A stretch of 50,161 nucleotides of DNA. It comes from an uncultured Lachnospiraceae bacterium (GTDB lineage: Bacteria; Bacillota; Clostridia; Lachnospirales; Lachnospiraceae). This document shows positions 23,012 through 31,440 of the stretch, one piece after another. Below the pieces are notes generated by a model. It saw only the letters and a program-made list of their open reading frames with translations. It had not been told where the DNA came from and ran no database searches. The translations under genes and the position numbers were made by a program. Positions within the stretch are counted from its first letter, which is position 1. Every line of letters starts with the position of its first letter. The DNA lies in contig CANQSB010000022.1 in assembly GCA_947626435.1 (NCBI GenBank), positions 1 to 50,161 of the forward strand, given 5' to 3'.

Positions 23012-23611
23012 TTATTTTTTAGAACGCTTTATAAACAGTGTCACAGAGATGGCAGCTATGATTACCGCTATTATCGCCGTCATGATAAGCGCTGCCGTCT
23101 GTATTGACAAGCCTCTGCCGTTTTCAAGCTTTTTTGCCGTATCGGTTTGGAAGGTAATCGTGTACTCTACCTCGTGTGGTTTGCTCATCGCCAATGTGTC
23201 CGCTATAACGGCAAACTCTTTGTCAAACGCGCATACCGGTATCAGAAATTTGGAATTTCCTGTGTCGTTTATTGGAAGGTATTTTGCTCCGTTTACTATC
23301 ATATAGTCATAATTGGGGCTGCTCCACTCTATGACAGCCATTGCCGCGCCGTCAAGAACCGCTATGCGGGCTGAATTTAGTGAGGCTCTGCCGCTGCCGC
23401 CGCTTAGTACGGCTTCTATTGTATATATTCCGTCATCCAAATTTGTCTTTTCCTGTGAAGCGAGGATTAATGCCTGTGAGTAATCGGTACTCTCGGAGGC
23501 GTTTACCGTATGTGATTTCAGGTTTGGTGACGCGAGGGCTGCCAATGCCGACATTAAGACGAGTGACGCTAAAATGGCGGCAGTCAGGCTTGCCTTTAGT
23601 ATTCTTTTCAT
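23012..23611 (-). CDS. Membrane-anchored NEAT-like surface protein
   Basis: This 199-residue exported protein has a signal peptide (about 1-27), a single beta-rich domain (about 60-160) and a C-terminal membrane anchor (about 168-192) with the basic tail KRSKK in place of LPXTG. The domain reads DGIYTIEAVLSGGSGRASL, WSSPNYDYMIVNGAKYLP, FLIPVCAFDKEFAVIADT and HEVEYTITF. That is the strand order of heme-capturing NEAT-like domains, and it suggests a ligand relay to the ABC system. The NEAT assignment is an inference and the heme Tyr motif is not clear-cut. The start at 23611 has AGGGAG 5 nt upstream. It is first in the uptake operon, 47 nt before the binding protein. Confidence 0.7.
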   Translation of the reverse strand: MKRILKASLTAAILASLVLMSALAALASPNLKSHTVNASESTDYSQALILASQEKTNLDDGIYTIEAVLSGGSGRASLNSARIAVLDGAAMAVIEWSSPNYDYMIVNGAKYLPINDTGNSKFLIPVCAFDKEFAVIADTLAMSKPHEVEYTITFQTDTAKKLENGRGLSIQTAALIMTAIIAVIIAAISVTLFIKRSKK

Positions 23612-23683
23612 GTTTTCTCCCTGCCTATTCAACTGCTTTTTTGTCGTTATTTTTAATCAGACTTAGCTATCCGATGACGCAAA

Positions 23684-26248
23684 TCAAGCCTTATCCTTAT
23701 CAAACAGGAATCTTGCAAGCATTTTTGTCACGATTGACATATCTATTGGCTTTGAAATATGCGCGTCCATTCCACATTCTAGGCACTTCTTTACATCCTC
23801 CGAGAATGCGTCCGCCGTCATCGCTATAATGGGGATATGCACATCTGACCTGTCCGTCATGGCGCGTATTTTTTCCGTCGCCTCGTAGCCCGACATTTCA
23901 GGCATACGGATGTCCATTAGTATGACATCATAGTAGCCCGGTTCGGACTTTTCAAACATATCGACGCATATCTGTCCGTTTTCCGCCCACTCTGTCTGTA
24001 TGCCTATTTCGGATAACAGGTCGTTTGCAATCTCGTAATTCAAGTCATTGTCTTCCGCAAGCAGCACTTTTACGCCTGTAAAGTCCCTCTGCTTTGCCTT
24101 TTTTTCTTCTTCCTTGTACTGTATCGGGTCCATAAACTGTATGAGTCCATGGAAAAGCGTCGATTTGAACAGCGGTTTTGAGATGAAGCCGCTTATTCCA
24201 GCCTCGCGCGCCTCCTCCTCGATATCACTCCAATCATATGCGGATATCAGCAGGATGGGAAGTTCGCTGCCGTATGTGCGGCGCAGTTCACGCGCAGTCG
24301 CTATGCCGTCCATGTCGCCCATCTGCCAGTCAAGCAGCACTATCTGGTAGTCATTGTGCTTCTCATAATGCTCGCCTACCATTTTGATTGCCTGCCTGCC
24401 GCTGAGCGCCCAGTCGCACTTGACCGTCATCTCCCTGAGGCTTGCCGCCGTATCCCTGCAGAGCTGCTCGTCATCGTCAACCAAGAGCATATTCCACTCG
24501 GGAAGCACCATGTCGGCTTCCTTTACCATAGCCTTTTCCAAATCAAGCGTGACAACAAACTCTGTGCCTTTGTTGGGCTCGCTGTTTATATCAATCGTGC
24601 CGCCCATAGCGTCAATTATGTGTTTGGTGATTGCCATGCCAAGTCCTGTGCCCTCGGTCTTGTGGACGCGCAGATTGTCCTCGCGCACAAACGCCTCGAA
24701 GATTTTTTCCTTAAACTCGGCTGTCATGCCGATGCCGCTGTCCTTTACGCTAAAGCGCACCTGCACATAATTATCGCCTTTCGACGACGGCGCCTGGCTG
24801 ACTGACATATGAATCCTGCCGCCCTCGGGCGTAAACTTAAACGCGTTTGAGAGGAAGTTAATCAGCACTTGGTTCAGGCGGACGCTGTCGCAATATACAT
24901 CCTCCGATATTATATTGGAAATAAAAATGTCAAACTGTTGGTTTTTTAGCTTTATCTGGGGCTGTATGATGCTCACTATGCTTTCCATCGTCTCGCGCAG
25001 GGAGATGAGCTCTACATTCAGCGTCATCTTGCCGCTTTCTATCTTTGACATGTCAAGAATGTCATTGATAAGCCCAAGCAGGTGGCGGCTTGATAGCGTA
25101 ATCTTTTTCAGGCAGTTCATAAGCTGCTGCTTGTCGTCTATATTTGCCGTCGCAATCGCCGTCATGCCGACTATCGCGTTCATTGGCGTCCTGATGTCGT
25201 GGCTCATGTTTGACAGGAACTCGCTCTTTGCCTTGTTCGCGTTGACTGCCTCGTCGCGCGCTTCGTTCAGCAGCACAAACTGCTTTTTCGTAAAGTTATA
25301 ATAGAATATAAAGAGCAGGAGAAAAATGACAAACACTAAAGCCATTGTCAATGTATAATAGAAGGTACGCATTCCCTCCCCGCTGCTGACTATGTCATCC
25401 AGCGTCGTGTATTCCATAATGGTTACCAGATACCATTCAGAATACGCAAGCGGCGTGGCGTATATGCTTTTGAGGCACTCCTGGGTCTTTAGGGTGTCGT
25501 TGAATATTTCTCCTTTTTCCATCGCGGCGCTAAGCCCGCTGCAGAAATATTCGGCATCTTTGCCGTCATACTCGATGACAATATTTTCAAGGCGGTCAAA
25601 GAAATTGTCTTCCGCCGTTTCTTCTGTCTTCATCAACAGAGTGCCGTTTTTCATCATTATATACGAATAGGTATCTTCCTCTTCGTTGCTTGCCGCGAGC
25701 GTTTCCTTGATGTAGTCTATGCTTACTCCCGCTGCGATTGCCAGGCTCTTTTCCCCATTTGAGAGCTGGTATTCGCAGGGTACGCCTATCAATACCTCCA
25801 GCGCATTGCTGTTTTCGTTCCGCACAAGCGTGAGCTTTTTTTCACCTGCCCTGATTGACGCCATGAAGTTTGTCAGGTCGATCGGCACGAACTGGTCGCC
25901 GTATATCATGTGAAGCTGTTCATCGTCCGTCAAAAACGCTAGGCCGTCAAAGCCGCGTGTCTTTCCGCTTTGGGTCATTTCGTCAACAAGCGCGTCGCCC
26001 TGTATGCTGCCGTCGGGCGGCGTCCTGTCGATTAGGGTGTTTACTTGTGACAGTTTTACATCCATTGCCGTCTGGAAGTGTCTTTTTATCTGGACGCTGA
26101 CTCTTGTCATATAGAAGTCGCCGACTTTGTTTACTGTGCGTTCGTTTATTTTTGATGTTGAGCTTAGCAGAAAGACAAATACGAAAAAGCAGAAGGCAAA
26201 TACAAATGCGAAGCTGCCTATCAGGATTTTTGATGTCTTTTTTTCCAT
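23684..26248 (-). CDS. Hybrid sensor histidine kinase with two receiver domains
   Basis: This 854-residue membrane sensor has TM1 at about 9-29, an extracellular dCache-like sensor (about 35-290) and TM2 at about 298-317. A HisKA domain follows (FLSNMSHDIRTPMNAIVGM, phosphorylated His350), and HATPase_c with the N box NQVLINFLSNAFKF, DSGIGM and GTGLGM. REC1 (LLVDDDEQ, phosphoacceptor in IVLLDWQM) and REC2 (VLLAEDND, phosphoacceptor in VILMDIRMPEMSG) are both intact. No Hpt or output domain is present, so a separate partner is required. The gene has its own promoter (26305-26334). The sensor's ligand is unknown. Confidence 0.93.
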   Translation of the reverse strand: MEKKTSKILIGSFAFVFAFCFFVFVFLLSSTSKINERTVNKVGDFYMTRVSVQIKRHFQTAMDVKLSQVNTLIDRTPPDGSIQGDALVDEMTQSGKTRGFDGLAFLTDDEQLHMIYGDQFVPIDLTNFMASIRAGEKKLTLVRNENSNALEVLIGVPCEYQLSNGEKSLAIAAGVSIDYIKETLAASNEEEDTYSYIMMKNGTLLMKTEETAEDNFFDRLENIVIEYDGKDAEYFCSGLSAAMEKGEIFNDTLKTQECLKSIYATPLAYSEWYLVTIMEYTTLDDIVSSGEGMRTFYYTLTMALVFVIFLLLFIFYYNFTKKQFVLLNEARDEAVNANKAKSEFLSNMSHDIRTPMNAIVGMTAIATANIDDKQQLMNCLKKITLSSRHLLGLINDILDMSKIESGKMTLNVELISLRETMESIVSIIQPQIKLKNQQFDIFISNIISEDVYCDSVRLNQVLINFLSNAFKFTPEGGRIHMSVSQAPSSKGDNYVQVRFSVKDSGIGMTAEFKEKIFEAFVREDNLRVHKTEGTGLGMAITKHIIDAMGGTIDINSEPNKGTEFVVTLDLEKAMVKEADMVLPEWNMLLVDDDEQLCRDTAASLREMTVKCDWALSGRQAIKMVGEHYEKHNDYQIVLLDWQMGDMDGIATARELRRTYGSELPILLISAYDWSDIEEEAREAGISGFISKPLFKSTLFHGLIQFMDPIQYKEEEKKAKQRDFTGVKVLLAEDNDLNYEIANDLLSEIGIQTEWAENGQICVDMFEKSEPGYYDVILMDIRMPEMSGYEATEKIRAMTDRSDVHIPIIAMTADAFSEDVKKCLECGMDAHISKPIDMSIVTKMLARFLFDKDKA

Positions 26249-26304
26249 TCCTTTTCACCTCATGGGGGGCCTTTTACACATATGATTTTTTGCAGTATGT
26301 GTTA

Positions 26305-26334
26305 ATTATATAATACTATTTGTGGTAAAGTCAA
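26305..26334 (-). promoter_or_regulatory. sigma-A promoter for the hybrid sensor kinase
   Basis: On the minus strand, -35 TTGACT (26334-26329), an 18-nt spacer and -10 TATAAT (26310-26305). The predicted leader is about 50 nt. Confidence 0.7.
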
Positions 26335-26375
26335 TGGCGCTTTTATGGGGGCAACTAGACAATTTGGCAACTGGC

Positions 26376-26541
26376 GCCGAGGCAGGAGCATACACCCCAT
26401 TCAGACTCGCTTGCGCTCAGTGGAAAGCGTAGCGGTACTAAGCTCGGCGGCGCTGTAAAAGGAACTGCGCTTTTACAGCTTGCCTCGCTAAGTACCGACG
26501 CTTTCCAACGGTCTTCATGGGGTGTATGCTCCTGCCTCGGC
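26376..26541. repeat. 166-bp fold-back (long inverted repeat) element
   Basis: The left arm starts GCCGAGGCAGGAGCATACAC (26376-26395). The right arm ends with its exact mirror (26522-26541). Inner arms also pair: GTGGAAAGCGTAGCGGTACT with AGTACCGACGCTTTCCAAC, and CTGTAAAAG with CTTTTACAG around a short loop. A 12-nt bulge with TCGCTTGCGCTC interrupts the left arm. It lies in the 575-bp divergent region between the kinase and the cytidylate-kinase-like gene. There is no coding capacity. Confidence 0.8.
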
Positions 26542-26609
26542 TATTGTGTTGGCTTTGACTGCATCATGTTAAGGATGAGAGAAAGTGGTAGGAATGAAAT
26601 GGGAATATT

Positions 26610-26664
26610 TTAGGCATGTGCGAAACTCTATTCGACAATGTAGAACACATTTCGCAATTACTTA
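26610..26664 (+). repeat. R element copy E, short form lacking the inner hairpin
   Basis: About 55 bp: TTAGGCATGTGCGAAACTC, TATTCGACAATGTAG, then AACACATTTCGCAATTAC and CTTAG. It equals the outer parts of copy A joined exactly where copy A has its 88-bp inner module (between GTAG and AACACATTT). GGAATATTTT occurs on both sides (26602-26611 and 26665-26674), a possible 10-bp target duplication. It lies upstream of the promoter of the next gene, so it is not part of that transcript. Confidence 0.75.
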
Positions 26665-26720
26665 GGAATATTTTGATGAAAGAAATGCATTTAGGAGAAT
26701 GTGTGTGGTGTGAAAAAAAT

Positions 26721-26749
26721 CTTGCAATGGATATGGTAATTGAATATAA
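26721..26749 (+). promoter_or_regulatory. sigma-A promoter for the cytidylate-kinase-like gene
   Basis: -35 TTGCAA (26721-26726), a 17-nt spacer and -10 TATAAT (26744-26749). The predicted start near 26757 lies downstream of an in-frame start at 26740. This excludes that codon and supports the ATG at 26824. Confidence 0.72.
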
Positions 26750-26823
26750 TAATATTAGACAAAGCAAGGCTTTGTAAGCAGGAAATTTTATTGAATATGC
26801 ACAAATGGAAGGGAGAGATTAGT

Positions 26824-27423
26824 ATGTATCATATTGTTGCGATTGAACGCTCGTATGCCAGCGGCGGGAATGAGATTGGCGAGAAGTTGGCGAAGGCTCT
26901 TGGGTATAAGCTGTTTGACAGGAATATTCTTATTGAGGCGGCGAAAAACCTTAATATTTCTCCGATTTATATTGAGAATCTTGAGGAAACAAGCTCGGGA
27001 GGCGTTATCTTTAATCTCTCTAAGGCATACAAGAGAAATGACACTGACGAGAACTCGCGTCCGCTTGCCGAAAAGCTTTTTGCGGAGGAGAGGCGCATTA
27101 TCGAGCAGGCGGCTGACGAGGGCGGCTGCGTGATTGTAGGGCGTGCGGCAAGCTATATACTGAGGGACAGGGAGGACTGCCTGCGCGTCTTTGTGAATGC
27201 GGAAAAGGAGCATAGAATACAGCGCGGCATACAGCATGAAAAGCTTGACCGCGCTACGGCTGAAAGCACGATGAAAAAGGTGGACAAGCGAAGGAAGGGG
27301 TTCTTTAATTCAGTCACGAACTGGGAGTGGGGCAGCCCTGATTATTTTGAAATATGCATTGACAGCGGAAAACTTGGGATTGATTTGTCTGTAAAGCTTC
27401 TGGAAGCGGCTGTCAGGGGTTAG
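26824..27423 (+). CDS. Cytidylate kinase-like family protein
   Basis: This 199-residue P-loop-type kinase belongs to the cytidylate-kinase-like group (PF13189), whose members are common in Clostridia and of unproved substrate. The N-terminal nucleotide loop reads ERSYASGGNEIGEKLA (residues 6-21) in place of a canonical GxxxxGKS. EGGCVIVGRAASYILRD (about 99-115) and the basic lid-like segment MKKVDKRRKGFFNSVTNWEW follow, with DYFEICIDSG near the C-terminus. The ATG at 26824 has AGGGAGAG 7 nt upstream. The MATE pump starts 7 nt after its stop, so the two are co-transcribed. Confidence 0.85.
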   Translation: MYHIVAIERSYASGGNEIGEKLAKALGYKLFDRNILIEAAKNLNISPIYIENLEETSSGGVIFNLSKAYKRNDTDENSRPLAEKLFAEERRIIEQAADEGGCVIVGRAASYILRDREDCLRVFVNAEKEHRIQRGIQHEKLDRATAESTMKKVDKRRKGFFNSVTNWEWGSPDYFEICIDSGKLGIDLSVKLLEAAVRG

Positions 27424-27430
27424 ACTGAAA

Positions 27431-28828
27431 ATGGGCTCATTAGTTAAATCTGACGGTAAAAACAATAATATCGAAGTTTTTGAAAGGCTGCCTGTCCCGA
27501 AGGCGGTCATGACAATGGCTGTGCCTACTATTATAAGCCAGCTCATTGTGCTGATTTACAATATTGCCGATACGTTTTTCATAGGGCGCACGAATAATCC
27601 GCATATGGTGGCGGGCGCGTCGCTTATACTGCCGCTTTTTAACATTACGCTTTCGCTGTCGGGGCTTGCGGGCATAGGCGGCGGCGCGCTTATATCGCGG
27701 CTGCTTGGTGAAAAGCGAGCTGACGAGGCAAGGAAGGTTTACAGTTTCTGCGTATATCTGGGAATTTTTTCGGCGGCGCTGTTTGCTGTGCTTGTTTTTG
27801 CGTTTATGCGTCCGCTGATGGGATTTCTCGGCGCGGGGGCTGATACATATGCTTATGCGAGCGGATACGCCTTTATGGTAATTGTCTGTGGCGGCGTGCC
27901 TACTGTGCTTTCAAACATACTTGCCAACCTGATTAGGAGCGTGGGCGAGTCCAAGAAGGCAGGCTTTGGCATTACTATGGGCGGGCTTATCAATATCGCG
28001 CTTGACCCTCTGTTTATGTTTGTCCTGCTGCCTGACGGCATGGAAATTTTTGGAGCGGGGATTGCAACTTGTCTTTCAAACTGTATTGCGTGCGGTTATT
28101 TTATTGTGACGCTGATTAGAATGAAGGGCAATTCTGTATTAAGGCTTTGCGCTCCGTCCAATCTGCCTATGAGGAAAAATCTTCTGGCTGTATTTTCTGT
28201 GGGTGTGCCTTCGGCGATTTCGACACTGCTTTTTGATATGGATTATATCGTGATAGACCGTTTGATGTCGGAGTACAGTGATATTGCGCTGGCGGCTATC
28301 GGGATTGTGCTTAAGGCGGAAAGGCTGCCGCTTAATGTGGGAATTGGCATCTGTCAGGGTATGATGCCGATTATTGCGTATAATTATTCGGCGGGGAATT
28401 TCAAGCGTATGAATGAGACAAGGCTTTACTCGCTGAAGCTGGGGCTTGTCTGCGCGGCTGTGAGCATTGCCTTGTATCAGATTTTTGCGGGGCAGATTAT
28501 GAATGTGTTTATTGATGATGCGCAGACTGTGGCGCTTGGGACTGGTTTTTTGAGGGTGAGGGTACTTGCCACTCCGCTTATGTTTTTGAGCTTTTTCCAT
28601 GTGTATTTGTTTAATGGGTTTGGGAAGGGCGGATACGCGCTGTTTCTTGGTGTTACAAGGTGGCTTGGGTTTAATATTCCGATGTTGTTTCTGCTTAATT
28701 GGATTATTGGTATGCAGGGAATTGTTTGGGCGCAGGTTACGGCGGATATTTTGACGGTGGCTTTGTCGTTAGCTGTGTATTGGAATTTTCAGAGAAAGAG
28801 GTTTGTGGAGGGGGCGGAGGATATTTAG
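27431..28828 (+). CDS. MATE-family multidrug/cation efflux pump
   Basis: This 465-residue membrane protein of the MATE family (NorM/DinF type) has twelve predicted helices in two six-helix halves. The first half shows MAVPTIISQLIVLIYNIADT and FFIGRTNNPHMVAGASL. The second begins with VFSVGVPSAISTLLFDMDYI. Such pumps export cationic drugs or metabolites using Na+ or H+ gradients. The substrate is unknown. It is the second gene after the cytidylate-kinase-like gene. No terminator is seen; the antitoxin RNA promoter begins 10 nt after its stop. Confidence 0.92.
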   Translation: MGSLVKSDGKNNNIEVFERLPVPKAVMTMAVPTIISQLIVLIYNIADTFFIGRTNNPHMVAGASLILPLFNITLSLSGLAGIGGGALISRLLGEKRADEARKVYSFCVYLGIFSAALFAVLVFAFMRPLMGFLGAGADTYAYASGYAFMVIVCGGVPTVLSNILANLIRSVGESKKAGFGITMGGLINIALDPLFMFVLLPDGMEIFGAGIATCLSNCIACGYFIVTLIRMKGNSVLRLCAPSNLPMRKNLLAVFSVGVPSAISTLLFDMDYIVIDRLMSEYSDIALAAIGIVLKAERLPLNVGIGICQGMMPIIAYNYSAGNFKRMNETRLYSLKLGLVCAAVSIALYQIFAGQIMNVFIDDAQTVALGTGFLRVRVLATPLMFLSFFHVYLFNGFGKGGYALFLGVTRWLGFNIPMLFLLNWIIGMQGIVWAQVTADILTVALSLAVYWNFQRKRFVEGAEDI

Positions 28829-28837
28829 AAAAAAACA

Positions 28838-28866
28838 TTGCAATTTCGCAAGGTGTGTGATATATT
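28838..28866 (+). promoter_or_regulatory. Promoter of the antitoxin RNA
   Basis: -35 TTGCAA (28838-28843), a 17-nt spacer and -10 TATATT (28861-28866), starting a transcript near 28873 that converges on the small toxin gene. Confidence 0.65.
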
Positions 28867-28872
28867 GAACTT

Positions 28873-28971
28873 ATAATGGGATTGCCACAGAAGCGGCTAC
28901 CCTATTATAAATATGGCGACTGCCTAAAGGCATAAGCCGTCACTATTTGCGGTAGCGGCGGCTTATTTTTT
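28873..28971 (+). ncRNA. Probable antisense RNA antitoxin of a type I system
   Basis: A transcript of about 100 nt is predicted from the promoter at 28838-28866 to a terminator: TAAGCCG (28933-28939) paired with CGGCTTA (28959-28965) and a run of T to 28971. Upstream parts also fold (ATAATGGG with CCCTATTAT). It is convergent with, and overlaps the 3' end of, the 29-codon toxin gene, the usual arrangement for holin-like type I modules in Firmicutes. Confidence 0.65.
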
Positions 28972-29052
28972 ACCCTGAAAGATTGTGTAGCACAATCCTA
29001 CAAGGGCTACAATGAATATTCCAGTCTGAATAAAATCCGAGTATGTTATCAT
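28963..29052 (-). CDS. Holin-like small membrane toxin (type I toxin-antitoxin)
   Basis: This 29-residue peptide starts MITYSDFIQTGIFIVALVGL and ends with a basic QGKK tail. It is one membrane helix of the 'putative holin-like toxin' type, which depolarises the membrane when overproduced. A strong AAAGGAGGG site lies 6 nt before the ATG at 29052. The mRNA leader of about 80 nt (from the promoter at 29142-29170) has pairing runs such as CCCTC/GAGGG that could mask translation until processing, as in known type I toxins. Its stop codon lies in the terminator region of the opposing antisense RNA. Confidence 0.75.
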   Translation of the reverse strand: MITYSDFIQTGIFIVALVGLCYTIFQGKK

Positions 29053-29141
29053 TGCTATCCCTCCTTTCTTTCGTCCAGAGGGAATAACGCTCCCTCCTGT
29101 AAGAGGGCAGCCGCCTTGCTCTGTGGTTTTCCCGTATGTGC

Positions 29142-29170
29142 ATTATATCGTATTTTTTGACATAATTCAA
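29142..29170 (-). promoter_or_regulatory. Promoter of the small toxin gene
   Basis: On the minus strand, -35 TTGAAT (29170-29165), a 17-nt spacer and -10 TATAAT (29147-29142). Confidence 0.72.
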
Positions 29171-29185
29171 CAAAAAAATTTTTCA

Positions 29186-29239
29186 AATAAATGCCCCATT
29201 GCAAGCCTGATATTCTTAGGCTGCAATGGGGCATTTATT
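29186..29239 (-). terminator. Terminator of the galactanase gene
   Basis: A strong hairpin: AAATGCCCCATTGCA and its mirror TGCAATGGGGCATTT, with a further AGCCT/AGGCT pairing, then a T-rich tail on the minus strand (TTTGAAAAATTTTTTTG). It begins 10 nt after the galactanase stop. Confidence 0.8.
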
Positions 29240-29248
29240 GGCTGGATT

Positions 29249-31345
29249 TTAGTCTGAAATTCTGTTTAATGTAAAGTCGTCTACTGTTCCCCAGCTTTTG
29301 GGATTGCTTTTTATGCGCACGCCGATTGTGAGGATGCCATCGGTGACTTTTATTTCGGGGATTGTCGGCTCCTGCCAGTTGGCGTAGCCTGACAGTGCAA
29401 ATGGCGTTGTCTGTTCGCCTTCGCCTGTGATGGCGTAAAGCTCCATTTCCGCGTCTGGGGTGACGTCGCCGCCCTGGGCGTAGGCTATGAGCTGGTAAGT
29501 GCCTGGCTCTAAGCCTGTAAGCTCCTGCTCGATTGAAAATTCCATGGAAGCCTCCGACCAAAAGTGGAAGGCTATGTCGCCTGAGTGCGCGTCGTCCGTC
29601 TTTTTCTGAAAGTCTGTGGGGTTGTCTGCGCCTTCGTAGGTTACTTTCCACATGGAGGTGTCTGTTTCCTCAAAGCTTGGATTTTTTATATGGTTTAGCA
29701 TTTCCACCTTGACGTGGCAGGTGGTTTTTGTGCCGTCTTCGAGGGTGCCTTCTATCTCGTAGCTGCCGCTTGCGCCTGTGTCGATTGCAGCAAGCTGCGC
29801 TTCGTCCCATTTTACGGCGGCTTGTTCATTTGATGCGCGGTTGTTATATACTACGTCTATTTTTTCGGGCAAAGTGAGCGCGCCGCCTACGTCCGCCGTG
29901 ATGTAGGTGTCGGGTATATAGTCAATTGCAAGCGGGGCTGTTGAGCCGTATTTTAGGTATTTGAATACGTTCAGCGACGCGAGCGGGTGTCCTTCAAAAT
30001 CAAACATTGCCTGATTGTCCCATGAACTGCCGCCGTAATACAATCCTGCGTCATTTGGGTCATAATCGGCGGAATAGCTGCTCGCCCATCCGCTGCCGTA
30101 TTTTTCCCATATGGGGGAGTTGTCCGCGTCTGCTTTGCCGACGGGTATCCATGCACCCTCCCAGTAGAATACGCCCATTACGCCTGCCTCATTTGCGGCG
30201 GCGCATATGTCCCTAATCATTGTCGCCTGACTCTGCACGCTTGCGGCGTAGCCGTCAACCAGATCTCCTTCGCCTGATACGCTGTTGCCCGAGCCGTCGC
30301 CGTCCTCAGAGGTATAGCAATATGAGGTTTCCATGATGGCGACTTTTTTGCCGTAGGTGTCTTGTATGTTTTTTGCTACTTCCTGCATATTTTCCATAGT
30401 GCCATGCCAAAATGGGTAATAGGACATGCCGAAAATATCGTAATCAATGCCATAGCTTAAAAGGTTTAGGGCGATTTTTTTTATATTGTCTGCCTGCTCT
30501 ATGTTTGTATAATGAACAACAATTTGAATGTCTTTACCGTATTGCTGCGATACTTCGCGCACCGCTTTGCTACCTGCGCTTAGTAGGTTCATAACACTTG
30601 GCATAAGCGTTTCGCCTGCCAGCCCATTGTTGATTTCGTTACCAATCTGCACCATGCCTATGTCTACGCCCGCGTCAAGCAGTTGGGCGAGGCTTTCCTT
30701 GGTATAATTATAGAGCGCGTCGCATTTTTCATCTGCGCTCATTTCCTCCCATGCTTTCGGCGCAAACTGCTTTTTCGGGTCTGCCCAAAAATCTGAATAG
30801 TGGAAGTCGATGCATACTTTCATTCCATACTCTGTAGCGCGCTTGCCAAGCTCTATGGCTGTCGCCACATCGTTGTTGCCGCCGCCGTAGCCATTGCCGT
30901 CCGCGTCATATGGATTATTCCACACGCGCAGGCGTATATAGTTTATGCCCGACTGAGCAAGCGTCATAAATATGTCCTGCTCCTCGCCCTCGTAATTGTA
31001 ATAGGTTACTCCGCTGCGCTCCTCCGCAAGCGCCGACGAAACATCCATTCCTCGGATAAAATTATCGGAGATGTCAGGAATCGGCTCTACAAAGATGTCT
31101 GATTCCTCCGAAGCGTTAGGGAGAGGAAACATTGTGTTTAATTCGACTGCGGCTTCCGTTTTTGTGGCTTCCTGTTCCTGTGACTGCTCGTCTGTCTGTA
31201 TCTGCGTTTCCGCCGTCTGTGACTGCTCCTGCGGCTCTGTTTCCGCTGCCGTTTTGTCACCTGTGCCGCCGCAGGCTGATATCAGAGACATGCAAAGAGC
31301 GGATACGGTAAATAGAGCCGTTAATTTTCTGTACGATTTTTTCAT
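29249..31345 (-). CDS. Cell-surface endo-beta-1,4-galactanase (GH53) with Ig-like and galactan-binding-type domains
   Basis: This 698-residue lipoprotein cleaves beta-1,4-galactan side chains of pectin. The signal ends in the lipobox LISAC, followed by an acidic Gln/Glu/Thr linker. The GH53 barrel (about 90-440) starts at FIRGMDVSSALAEE and holds the acid/base Glu in QIGNEINNG (about 237) and the nucleophile Glu in IMETSYCY (about 338). A Big_4-like Ig domain (about 460-535) and a C-terminal CBM61-like module (about 540-698, starting NHIKNPSFEET) follow; CBM61 binds galactan in other GH53 enzymes. The ATG at 31345 has GGAGG 6 nt upstream. The neighbouring GH1 enzyme could take the released oligosaccharides further. 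Confidence 0.9.
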   Translation of the reverse strand: MKKSYRKLTALFTVSALCMSLISACGGTGDKTAAETEPQEQSQTAETQIQTDEQSQEQEATKTEAAVELNTMFPLPNASEESDIFVEPIPDISDNFIRGMDVSSALAEERSGVTYYNYEGEEQDIFMTLAQSGINYIRLRVWNNPYDADGNGYGGGNNDVATAIELGKRATEYGMKVCIDFHYSDFWADPKKQFAPKAWEEMSADEKCDALYNYTKESLAQLLDAGVDIGMVQIGNEINNGLAGETLMPSVMNLLSAGSKAVREVSQQYGKDIQIVVHYTNIEQADNIKKIALNLLSYGIDYDIFGMSYYPFWHGTMENMQEVAKNIQDTYGKKVAIMETSYCYTSEDGDGSGNSVSGEGDLVDGYAASVQSQATMIRDICAAANEAGVMGVFYWEGAWIPVGKADADNSPIWEKYGSGWASSYSADYDPNDAGLYYGGSSWDNQAMFDFEGHPLASLNVFKYLKYGSTAPLAIDYIPDTYITADVGGALTLPEKIDVVYNNRASNEQAAVKWDEAQLAAIDTGASGSYEIEGTLEDGTKTTCHVKVEMLNHIKNPSFEETDTSMWKVTYEGADNPTDFQKKTDDAHSGDIAFHFWSEASMEFSIEQELTGLEPGTYQLIAYAQGGDVTPDAEMELYAITGEGEQTTPFALSGYANWQEPTIPEIKVTDGILTIGVRIKSNPKSWGTVDDFTLNRISD

Positions 31346-31440
31346 GGAAAACCTCCTGTTTTGTGCCATTCAACATTCAATTTATTTTATACCGATATCA
31401 GCGCACTGTAAGGGATAAAAATCAGTAAAAGATATTGAGG

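Noticed and set aside
22965-23683. Cobalamin or other riboswitch controlling the FecCD-type operon
   Set aside because: No B12 box or other recognisable riboswitch core was seen in the gaps around these genes.
26740-26823. Upstream in-frame start for the cytidylate-kinase-like gene
   Set aside because: The codon lies at the promoter -10, upstream of the predicted transcript start. The ATG at 26824 has a good ribosome site.
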